A program made the translations under genes and the position numbers. Below are positions 1-6,234 of a stretch of DNA of 32,311 bases, piece by piece. Under the pieces are notes generated by a model that saw only the letters and a program-made list of their open reading frames with translations, was not told the origin of the DNA and did not search any database. Source of the stretch: Prevotella sp. (GTDB taxonomy: Bacteria; Bacteroidota; Bacteroidia; Bacteroidales; Bacteroidaceae); contig JAGCZA010000097.1 in assembly GCA_017960525.1 (NCBI GenBank), positions 1 through 32,311 of the forward strand. The letters are read 5' to 3'. Every line of letters starts with the position of its first letter. Within the stretch, counting starts at the first letter, position 1.

Positions 1-191
1 ATGCCGTCAATGCCGACGGCACGCCCAACACGACGCACTCCACGAACCCCGTTCCCTTCATCTACGTGACTGCGAACAAGAACGCGACGGTGCGCAGCGG
101 CATCCTGGCCGACGTGGCCCCCAGCGTCCTCCACATCATGGGCCTGCAGCAGCCCAAGGAAATGACCGGCCAGTGCCTGATTAGCGAATAA
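1..191 (+). CDS. gpmI: 2,3-bisphosphoglycerate-independent phosphoglycerate mutase, C-terminal end (partial)
   Basis: Only the last 62 codons are present (reading frame begins at base 3). They contain a THSTNPVPF-like stretch and end with [16 protein letters not shown] followed by a short hydrophilic tail. This is the usual C-terminus of cofactor-independent phosphoglycerate mutase (alkaline phosphatase superfamily), which interconverts 3- and 2-phosphoglycerate in glycolysis. THSxNxVP and the APTxL-like helix are family signatures, and the sequence matches without gaps. The next gene starts 36 nt downstream on the same strand with no obvious terminator, so the two may be co-transcribed. The 5' part lies outside the window. 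Confidence 0.88.
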   Translation, partial: AVNADGTPNTTHSTNPVPFIYVTANKNATVRSGILADVAPSVLHIMGLQQPKEMTGQCLISE

Positions 192-227
192 CCTATTATA
201 TAATGAAAATGAAGTACAGATAGAATC

Positions 228-1322
228 ATGGACAACAAAGAACTGCAAAAGACAGTAAACCCCGTTTATTTGACCGCCAAATCGACTTTGGGTCTTCTGA
301 AAAAGGCAGGGGATCCGGATGCTGTTGCATTACTGCCTATTATCGGCCTGGAGACAGAATTGCAGGAGAAAGCCAAGATTCTCCCCGCCCATATCGGGGA
401 CTGTTACAAAACTGCCCAGCTGGCCCGCTATGAAATATACAACACAGCGGCGCTTCGAAGCGCCGCCCCCAATATCGTGGACCTTCCTTCGGGTTATTCG
501 CCCCGTGGGTTCCGCGTGTCGTCGGCGGGAAAGCGTTATTTCGGCTTTGACCTTCCGGTGGTGATTGACGACATGGCTCCTGCCGCCCAGAAGGTAATGA
601 CGCCCGAGCAGCGCCGCCTTTCCAGTTACCACGCCGTGGATGCCACCAACTACCAATCTATGAAAGACGCTTTGGGGAGCGTCAAAGGCGAGTTGTGCAT
701 CGTGACGGAAGGACTGCTGGGGTATTTCAACGAGCCGGAACTGGTGAGTCTCTGCCAGGCCATTCACCGTCTCCTCTCGGAGTACGGCGGCACTTGGATG
801 ACAGCCGATCTGGCCATCTTGAGAATCTATACACTCACCTTCAGCACCTTGCTTAAAGCGGATGAGCTTACCTTATTGAATCGTATGCAAGGGAAAGCCA
901 ACGAAATGGCCGATGTGAAGATGAACCAGAACAGTCTCTTCCTCAATGGCGAGGAGGGAGCCAGGAGATTCCTAAAAGACCAGGGATTCACGGTAACAGC
1001 CGAGCCCGTCACGCTCTATCTTCCAGATGTTCCCGGCGTGACTGATGAGCTTCGTAATGCCTATCGGCAAATGAACATGCTCACTATGCGTGTCGACTCT
1101 CCGAAAACGGGGAGGAAGTCGGCTTCGGAACTTCCTTTTGCCGTCGAAAGTTCGGTAACGGAAGGAAAACTCGTCATGAAAGTCCAGGGACGGGTGGACA
1201 CGCTCACGGCAACGCAGCTGCTGAAAGCCTTCCAGGAGGCGTCGCCTCAGACCGATTCAATAGAGCTGGACGTGGAGAAGATGCCATATATATATCATCG
1301 GCCGGTCTCCGTGTACTATTGA
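228..1322 (+). CDS. Leucine-carboxymethyltransferase-like SAM methyltransferase with C-terminal STAS domain, frameshifted
   Basis: Residues 1-290 resemble class I SAM-dependent methyltransferases of the LCM family (PF04072 type): a SAM-binding stretch LPSGYSPRG at 86-94 and an EGLLGYF motif at 161-167, the family's acidic loop. From about residue 301 the protein turns into a STAS domain (anti-sigma-factor-antagonist fold, GRVDTLTA). It breaks off at MPYI, where STAS domains continue SSAGLRVLL. That continuation is present in another frame just downstream, ending at 1429, so the gene is shifted by 2 nt at an (AT)5 tract. The methyltransferase part is complete; the STAS part is truncated and gains nine foreign residues after MPYI. 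The substrate is unknown. The fusion suggests a signalling or stress role rather than central metabolism. The frameshift may be real (pseudogene or switchable tract) or an assembly error. Confidence 0.75.
   Translation: MDNKELQKTVNPVYLTAKSTLGLLKKAGDPDAVALLPIIGLETELQEKAKILPAHIGDCYKTAQLARYEIYNTAALRSAAPNIVDLPSGYSPRGFRVSSAGKRYFGFDLPVVIDDMAPAAQKVMTPEQRRLSSYHAVDATNYQSMKDALGSVKGELCIVTEGLLGYFNEPELVSLCQAIHRLLSEYGGTWMTADLAILRIYTLTFSTLLKADELTLLNRMQGKANEMADVKMNQNSLFLNGEEGARRFLKDQGFTVTAEPVTLYLPDVPGVTDELRNAYRQMNMLTMRVDSPKTGRKSASELPFAVESSVTEGKLVMKVQGRVDTLTATQLLKAFQEASPQTDSIELDVEKMPYIYHRPVSVYY
1286..1295 (+). repeat. (AT)5 dinucleotide tract at a frameshift
   Basis: Five AT units inside the STAS codons. Four units would restore the domain reading frame. 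The tract is a natural slippage site and marks the exact position where the two frames meet. Confidence 0.8.
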
Positions 1323-1429
1323 TCATGCGGAAGTCCGTAAAAGACCAGAGCTGCTTCAAGGTGTTCCATATCCAGCCCGAGGTCGAGAAAATCTTTAAAA
1401 TGACCGGATTCGACAAGATTCTGCTATGA
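1295..1429 (+). pseudogene. Out-of-frame remainder of the STAS domain
   Basis: Read from base 1295, the sequence gives SSAGLRVLLIMRKS, the core STAS helix motif, then about 30 more residues ending KMTGFDKILL and a TGA at 1427-1429. It joins perfectly to MPYI of the upstream frame if one AT unit is removed from the tract at 1286-1295. In STAS proteins the first Ser of SSAG is the residue phosphorylated by the partner kinase, so the frameshift removes exactly the regulatory serine and the C-terminal half of the domain. The ancestral gene would run 228-1429 and encode about 400 residues. Confidence 0.72.
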
Positions 1430-1530
1430 ACAAACCTATGGCGTGTCATTGGGAAGTTACCTTGAATTATTACCGCCTCAAGAGTTTTATCGATTGTGGG
1501 GAAATGAAAACTAAAATTGAAATGATATGA
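1426..1530 (+). CDS. Possible 34-aa small ORF between STAS tail and LUD gene
   Basis: An ATG overlaps the STAS stop (ATGA) and its own TGA overlaps the start of the following LUD gene by 4 nt. The 34-residue product has no recognisable domain; it holds two cysteines and ends in a lysine/isoleucine-rich tail. The only support is the double ATGA stop-start overlap, an arrangement typical of translational coupling. It could equally be chance read-through of spacer DNA. Confidence 0.2.
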   Translation: MNKPMACHWEVTLNYYRLKSFIDCGEMKTKIEMI

Positions 1531-2162
1531 CACCAAAAGAACAAAGAAACGAGCATCTGGCTCAAACAATTATCAAGAACTTGCAACGCCGTCACATAGA
1601 GGGATTTTATTGTCCGACTGTTGAAGAAGCTGTGAAGAAAGTATTGGAGCTGATACCCGATGGTAGTTCCGTGACATGGGGCGGTACGATGACTGTCCGT
1701 GACCTGGGTATTCCCGATGCGCTGAGAGGCAGGGGAACCTTGGAGGTGCTTGACCGTGACTTGGTAGAGACTCCAGATGAAAAACAGGCCATGTATCTCA
1801 GGGCGTTCTCAACGGATGTCTATCTGACCAGTGCCAATGCAATCTCAGAGGATGGCGTTATCGTGAATATCGACGGTAACGGCAATCGTGTGGCTGCTAT
1901 CACTTGGGGACCGAAGAAGGTCATCTTCGTGATAGGTATGAATAAAGCAGCCCAGACGGTAGAGGCTGCCCTTTCAAGGGCAAGAGGAACCGCATCGCCC
2001 ATTAATGCTGCCCGATTCGACATTAAGACACCATGCCAAAAGGATGGCGTATGTCACAACTGCAACTCCCCAGAATCAATTTGCAATTACGTTCATTTCC
2101 TCAGAAACTCTCCAAAAGGCCGTCATATCGTTGTGCTCGTTGGGGAGGACCTCGGATATTAA
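1527..2162 (+). CDS. LUD-domain protein (LutC/YkgG-like lactate utilisation family)
   Basis: The 211-aa protein fits the LUD (DUF162) family throughout. It has an N-terminal helix with a tyrosine-rich strand, the GSSVTWGGTMT glycine loop, a long central part with the TSANAISEDGVIVNIDGNGNR stretch that is the family's most conserved region, and a C-terminal cysteine cluster at residues 170, 176, 179 and 186 (CxxDGxCxxCxSPxxIC). LUD proteins include LutB/LutC, which support oxidation of lactate to pyruvate, but many stand-alone members have no proven substrate. Here no LutA or LutB partner is nearby, so the lactate role is not supported by context. The four cysteines could bind a metal or Fe-S centre. 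The start overlaps the preceding small ORF by 4 nt; length and start agree with the family. Confidence 0.85.
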   Translation: MTPKEQRNEHLAQTIIKNLQRRHIEGFYCPTVEEAVKKVLELIPDGSSVTWGGTMTVRDLGIPDALRGRGTLEVLDRDLVETPDEKQAMYLRAFSTDVYLTSANAISEDGVIVNIDGNGNRVAAITWGPKKVIFVIGMNKAAQTVEAALSRARGTASPINAARFDIKTPCQKDGVCHNCNSPESICNYVHFLRNSPKGRHIVVLVGEDLGY

Positions 2163-2382
2163 TTTCAAGAATGAAGAGTAAACGTGGGGTTTTACGATTT
2201 GCGGATTTTCAATTGTGAATGGCAGGACGATGTAAATTTCCTTACTTTACAATTTCCATACGAACAGTCTTGTCTGACATTTGAACAATATTGATTCCCT
2301 TCTGTGGTCTTTCCATTTTATGTTCTTGTATATTGTACCTCTGTGCTTATTTGAAAATAATTGAAGAATAATGCAAAACATT

Positions 2383-2413
2383 TTGGGTCTTTGATAAAGA
2401 TTTTGTAATTTTG
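2383..2413 (+). promoter_or_regulatory. Bacteroidetes-type promoter (TTTG - 19 nt - TAATTTTG)
   Basis: A -33 TTTG at 2383-2386 and a -7 TAATTTTG at 2406-2413 fit the Bacteroidetes housekeeping consensus, with the expected spacing. Transcription would begin around 2420 and give a leader of about 250 nt for the WbuC-MsrA gene at 2670. The -7 box is part of the duplicated 80-nt module. Confidence 0.6.
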
Positions 2414-2485
2414 CAGGCAACTTTTCGAATAAAACGAAAACAAACATGGATAATAACAATACTGACCCCACCCCCAACCCCTCCC
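2406..2485 (+). repeat. 80-nt promoter/mini-ORF module, copy A
   Basis: This stretch matches 27086-27165 at 73 of 80 positions, in the same orientation. It comprises the -7 box, the leader TTTGCAGGCAACTTTT, an A-rich spacer and an ATG at 2446 opening a mini-ORF that begins MDNNNTDPTPNPS and ends at 2526 (26 codons). The identity ends within the CCCTCCC run. A G/C-rich hairpin follows in both copies. The mini-ORF has no Shine-Dalgarno sequence, and its proline-rich part is simply the translation of the CCCCACCCCCAA repeat, so I do not call it as a gene. Confidence 0.75.
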
Positions 2486-2669
2486 CTACAAGGGAGGGGA
2501 GCGGCTACCGCCGTGTGTATTACTGATTTCGCCCCAACAAAGGACTTGTTGGACAAGTGGTATAAAGAGGAGGTGACGAGGCTGGAGTGATATTGTAAAG
2601 AGAATAAAACTTGAAGCAGAGCCATAAAAGAAAACAGGTGCAAGCAGTTGTTGCTAAAAAACGAACAAT

Positions 2670-3578
2670 ATGAAAATTATTGATGAAGAACTAATCTGCG
2701 GCGTGGTGGAACAGGCAAAGGAATCCCCACGGCTGAGGATGAATTACAACTTCCATCAGAGCCTACAGGACAAGTGCCATCGTTTCCTCAATGCCTTGGA
2801 GCCAGGTACTTTCATCCCTGTGCATCACCATCCAGGCAAGGACGAAACCTTTGTGATACTGAAAGGTAAAGTCAGAGTCTCAACCTACAATGACAAAGGA
2901 GAGGTCGAGGCTTCTTGTGTTATCAGTTCTGAAAGCGGAACATACGGCGTAGATATACCAAAGAATGCATGGCATGGATTGGAATGTATAGAACCCAGCG
3001 TTTTACTGGAATGTAAAGCTGGCCCATTCGTAGAGCATGAGGTTGACGGCATTTTGGAGATAAAGAGCGGCAAGGACATCTATCTTGCCGGAGGGTGTTT
3101 TTGGGGAACAGAGCACTACTTCAAGCAGATTGAGGGCGTGGTGGAAACGTCGGTGGGATTCGCCAACGGCCATACTGCCAACCCGACATACAAGGAGGTC
3201 TATACTGACACTACTGGCTATGCTGAGACAGTGCATATAAAGTATAATCCCGATGTGGTTAGCCTTGAATTCCTTTTACAGATGTTTTTCAAGGCCATTG
3301 ACCCTACCAGTCTTAACAAGCAGGGACATGATGAAGGCACTCGTTATCGTACTGGCATCTATTATACTGATGCCAAGGACTTGCCCATTATCGAAAAGGC
3401 GTATGCGGAAGAACAGAAGAAGTATCAGCAGCCTTTAGCCGTAGAAAAGTTACCATTGGAGAACTACTATTCAGCCGAAGAGTATCACCAGGACTATCTC
3501 GACAAGAATCCTACGGGCTACTGTCATCTGCCTCAGTCATTGTTTGAATTTGCAAAGCAAGCAAAGGAGAGAAAGTAA
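2670..3578 (+). CDS. msrA: WbuC-family cupin fused to peptide methionine sulfoxide reductase MsrA
   Basis: Residues 1-130 are a cupin of the WbuC type: the NYNFH start, LNALEPGTFIPVHHHP with metal-binding histidines 52-54, ETFVILKGKV with Glu59, and GVDIPKNAWHGLE. Residues 136-302 are a complete MsrA, which reduces methionine-S-sulfoxide in oxidised proteins. It shows GCFWG with catalytic Cys143, the GYAETVHIKYNP and QGHDEGTRYRTGIYY signatures, and a C-terminal GYCH with Cys285. The two domains join in one continuous frame with a short linker, and 302 aa equals the sum of the two families. WbuC proteins usually sit in polysaccharide clusters and their reaction is not settled. In this fusion the cupin may sense or bind metal or a ligand, or act on a related oxidised substrate. 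A zinc-ribbon gene follows after 4 nt, suggesting one transcript. Confidence 0.88.
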   Translation: MKIIDEELICGVVEQAKESPRLRMNYNFHQSLQDKCHRFLNALEPGTFIPVHHHPGKDETFVILKGKVRVSTYNDKGEVEASCVISSESGTYGVDIPKNAWHGLECIEPSVLLECKAGPFVEHEVDGILEIKSGKDIYLAGGCFWGTEHYFKQIEGVVETSVGFANGHTANPTYKEVYTDTTGYAETVHIKYNPDVVSLEFLLQMFFKAIDPTSLNKQGHDEGTRYRTGIYYTDAKDLPIIEKAYAEEQKKYQQPLAVEKLPLENYYSAEEYHQDYLDKNPTGYCHLPQSLFEFAKQAKERK

Positions 3579-3582
3579 CCGG

Positions 3583-3876
3583 ATGGCCTGGAAACTGAAA
3601 TATCGCTGTAAGGCTTGTGGCTATGAGGCTGATGTGTATGACGGACGTGGTTTGTTCCGTCAGCAGATAACAGCCATGTCCTGCCCAGACTGTAAGACTA
3701 TTCAGAATATCGTTGTGGGTGGTATCATTGCTGACGTAGCCCCCTCCTATAGAAGCGAAGTTGGCCGTCTGTGCTTACAGTGTGGCAGCGACAATATCAG
3801 GATTTGGGATATGAAAACTTGCCCTAAGTGTCAGGGGGAAATGGAAGATTCGGGAGAGAAAGAATTCTGGACGTGA
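3583..3876 (+). CDS. Double zinc-ribbon small protein
   Basis: This 97-aa protein has four CxxC knuckles: Cys9/12, 34/37, 64/67 and 80/83. They form two zinc ribbons, the first spanning YRCKAC to SCPDC and the second LCLQC to TCPKC. The start was placed at the ATG at 3583, four bases after the MsrA stop, with a GGAG at 3566-3569; an in-frame extension upstream would overlap the MsrA gene. Zinc ribbons of this kind occur in many small bacterial proteins that bind nucleic acid or other proteins, and no specific function can be read here. Its position behind an MsrA fusion suggests a redox or stress connection, but that is inference. Confidence 0.75.
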   Translation: MAWKLKYRCKACGYEADVYDGRGLFRQQITAMSCPDCKTIQNIVVGGIIADVAPSYRSEVGRLCLQCGSDNIRIWDMKTCPKCQGEMEDSGEKEFWT

Positions 3877-3999
3877 ACAGGATTATCTGGAAAGCGAGAC
3901 CTACGGGCATAGCTGAAATTTTTTATCTGAAGCATAGTTTCACTTATTGTGGCATTATCTATCTGGCCTCTGCTTTTACACAATTTATGACTATTGAGT

Positions 4000-4392
4000 A
4001 TGCCTGAAAGTTTTTTTAAGCGCAAGATTTGTGAGCAGATGCTCAGTTGGAAGAAAAACCAGTATGGCACTACAGCCCTGTAGATCAGGGGAGCCAGACG
4101 TGTTGGCAATAGCAATGCCTCACGTTATCAAGTAAGCAGTGTCATTGCTGGAGGAAAAATAGACCGTTTGAGAGACCAGATAACCATTCTGAAAGATTCT
4201 ATGACAGCCAACTTGGCTTATCATGCCAATGACCCCAGTGCGGGATTGGCATCTCATATTTTAAATTATTCGAGGGGTAACGGCGTAAGGAATTCTGGTG
4301 CGGCCAATTGTATTGCCTTCGGCCTCCTGTCCACTTTGGATAGGCCGAATACGGGGGTATATGCCAAAAAGAAAAACCATTGCAACGTATAG
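4000..4392 (+). pseudogene. Decayed AAA-type ATPase gene fragment
   Basis: From the ATG at 4000 the frame reads FFKRKICEQMLSWKKNQYG, then TTAL, a TAG stop at 4081, and IRGARRVGNSN. This matches the start of the large Bacteroidetes ATP-binding protein family (DUF4143-associated), where the segment is ALLIKGARRVGKST. The TAG sits where a leucine is expected, and the Walker A lysine and threonine are changed (GNSN for GKST). After that the same frame stays open to 4390 but no longer looks like an ATPase: it encodes a short coiled-coil-like stretch (DRLRDQITILKDSM) and a tail I do not recognise, so a deletion or junction probably follows the P-loop. The flanks 3877-3999 and 4393-4417 hold nothing else. 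Confidence 0.5.
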
Positions 4393-4417
4393 GAAACTGG
4401 GAATGGGGGAAAAGTTG

Positions 4418-4425
4418 TACTTTTG
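4418..4425 (+). promoter_or_regulatory. -7 box TACTTTTG upstream of the esterase
   Basis: A perfect TAnnTTTG lies 24 nt before the esterase ATG. No clear TTTG is present at the -33 position. The box overlaps a possible TTG start at 4423, which argues that translation begins at the ATG at 4450. Confidence 0.55.
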
Positions 4426-4449
4426 CACAATAATATTTATTTCACTCAA

Positions 4450-6231
4450 ATGATGAAAAGAAACCTACTCCTTGTTTCCCTCTTGCTGCTGGCTGGACTG
4501 ATGCCTGTTTCGGCAGAAAACATCACTGTGGGCGGCACAACGCGCAACTACATTGTCTATGCACCCAAGAACCTGGGCGAAAACAGGCCCTTGCTGATTT
4601 CGTGCCACGGCATGAACCAGGACGCCAACTACCAGAAAGGAATGTTGGTCATTGAGTCGGTGGCCGATACCGCCAAGTTCCTCACCGTCTTCCCCAACGG
4701 CATCGACAAGAGTTGGGACATCTCCGGCGACCGCGACATCAATTTCGTCAAAGCCCTCATCGATGCGATGGTGACGAAATACAAGATTGACCGCAACCGC
4801 GTCTATCTCTCGGGCTTCTCGATGGGCGGTATGTTCACCTATCACGCCATGAACAAGATTCCCGACCTGATTGCCGCTTTTGCGCCCATCAGTGGCTACT
4901 CTATGTGGGGAACGACGGCTAACGCCAATGTGCGGCCCCTCCCCATCATCCACACGCACGGCACTGACGACGATGTGGTGTCGTTCAGTGGTGTTCAGGG
5001 CGCTTTGAACGTGTGGATCAACCACAACGGCTGCCCCACGCAACCCAAGGTGGAGAAAAACTATCGCGGCGCGGCGCACATCACCCGCCGCACCTGGGGG
5101 CCGGGCAACAACGGCGTTGAGGTGGTGCTGATGGAGATGGCCGGCAAGGGCCACTGGATCAGCAATGACAATGGCGTGAAGACGGGCGACGAGATTTGGC
5201 GCTTCTGCAAGCGTTTCTCGCTCAATATGCAGGAGCCTACGGTGCGCTTCACCTCGCCTCAGAACGACCTCACCTACGTCACTCTGGGGGGCCAGTCGCA
5301 GATAGATCCCATCGCCGTCAGCGTGGACGCCAGCCTGCCCAGCAATGCCGACAGCGGCAGCAAACTGAAAGTGGCTTTCTACAATGACGACAACCTGATT
5401 GTCACCAAGACCAGCGCTCCTTACACCTGTACGGTGAGAGGCCTGAAGAAGGGCAATCACAAGATTAAGGCGGTGGCTACCGCCACCAAGAGCGACGGCT
5501 CGATGCTGGGCACCGCTACGGCCGAACTGGCCATCAGCGTGCAGGAGCCTACGGGCAGTTACGTGTTCACCAAGGTATTCAGTACTGTCGGCAGCGTGCC
5601 TGAAGGATGGGCGACGAGCGACGGTGTGGAGCAGCGTGTGGGCTACAGCGACGGCTATTCGTCGGGATGCCGCGTGTTCCAGTTCACTGGCACGGCCCAC
5701 GACTTCGAGTGGGGCCTTTATGCCCGCAATGTCGAAGGCAAGACCGGCGCAGGCTATGCACGCTTTGCCGACCCGCAGACCACGACTGTGCTCACGCTCC
5801 ACGAGGGCAACTACCAGTTGATGCACCGTCTGGCCAACTGGAACCAGTCGTCGTTCTCGCCTGTCAGAGTCACCATTGAGCATTTGGACGGCACCGTTGT
5901 CTACGAGGAAACCGTCACTCCCACCGTGAACATCGGCAATTCGGCTGAGAACGCCTTCAGCGGCGCCACGCTGTGCAAGAGTTTCTTCGACGTCTACGAG
6001 ACGGCTCCCTACCAGATTACCTTCTACACCGCCGACCAGCCTTGGGCCGACCTGGTGGTGGGCCAGGCGGCTGTGATGTACAAGGGCGTCGTCACCTCTG
6101 TGCCGTCGGTCGTCGACCATTCGCCATTGAACCTTGACCAATCTGTCTACGACTTGCAGGGCCGCCGCGTCGATGCAGCCAACGGATTGAAGGGCATTTA
6201 TATCAAAAACGGAAAGAAAATAGCATACTAA
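4450..6231 (+). CDS. Secreted CE1/PHB-depolymerase-like esterase with Ig-like and C-terminal modules
   Basis: A signal peptide (residues 1-22, ending VSA) precedes an alpha/beta-hydrolase domain at about 25-255. It has an SCHGMN oxyanion region, the nucleophile elbow GFSMGG with Ser124, acidic residues in HGTDDDVV (173-175) and His235 in GKGHW, as in PHB depolymerase/feruloyl esterase (CE1-like) enzymes. Residues 265-370 form an Ig-like domain. Residues 372-550 form a beta-rich module of unknown type that could bind carbohydrate. The last 35 residues (VYDLQGRRV, KGIYIKNGKK) are a Bacteroidales C-terminal tail of the kind linked to type IX secretion or surface anchoring. The start is set at 4450 because the promoter box overlaps the TTG upstream. 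A GH31 gene follows after 3 nt, so removal of acyl groups from a plant polysaccharide before glycosidase attack is plausible. The true ester substrate cannot be read. Confidence 0.82.
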   Translation: MMKRNLLLVSLLLLAGLMPVSAENITVGGTTRNYIVYAPKNLGENRPLLISCHGMNQDANYQKGMLVIESVADTAKFLTVFPNGIDKSWDISGDRDINFVKALIDAMVTKYKIDRNRVYLSGFSMGGMFTYHAMNKIPDLIAAFAPISGYSMWGTTANANVRPLPIIHTHGTDDDVVSFSGVQGALNVWINHNGCPTQPKVEKNYRGAAHITRRTWGPGNNGVEVVLMEMAGKGHWISNDNGVKTGDEIWRFCKRFSLNMQEPTVRFTSPQNDLTYVTLGGQSQIDPIAVSVDASLPSNADSGSKLKVAFYNDDNLIVTKTSAPYTCTVRGLKKGNHKIKAVATATKSDGSMLGTATAELAISVQEPTGSYVFTKVFSTVGSVPEGWATSDGVEQRVGYSDGYSSGCRVFQFTGTAHDFEWGLYARNVEGKTGAGYARFADPQTTTVLTLHEGNYQLMHRLANWNQSSFSPVRVTIEHLDGTVVYEETVTPTVNIGNSAENAFSGATLCKSFFDVYETAPYQITFYTADQPWADLVVGQAAVMYKGVVTSVPSVVDHSPLNLDQSVYDLQGRRVDAANGLKGIYIKNGKKIAY

Positions 6232-6234
6232 ACG

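Larger units (their letters stand above)
2163..2669. other. 507-nt gap: AT-rich spacer, promoter module, G/C-rich hairpin and coding scrap
   Basis: The first 220 nt are AT-rich with nothing recognisable. A promoter and 80-nt repeat module follow (listed separately), then a hairpin at 2478-2499 formed by CCCCTCCC and GGGAGGGG. Bases 2513-2590 read in one frame as ITDFAPTKDLLDKWYKEEV ending in TGA. This looks like the charged C-terminal end of some protein, but the gene is not identifiable and has no start, so it is treated as a scrap. The last 80 nt before the MsrA gene show no further structure. Confidence 0.5.

Noticed and set aside
2446-2526. Mini-ORF starting MDNNN as a real gene
   Set aside because: No ribosome binding site, the proline-rich part is a translation of a DNA repeat, and the second copy ends differently after 18 codons.
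4423-4449. TTG start nine codons upstream for the esterase
   Set aside because: The TTG is the end of the -7 box TACTTTTG, so it cannot be in the transcript; the ATG gives a normal signal peptide.
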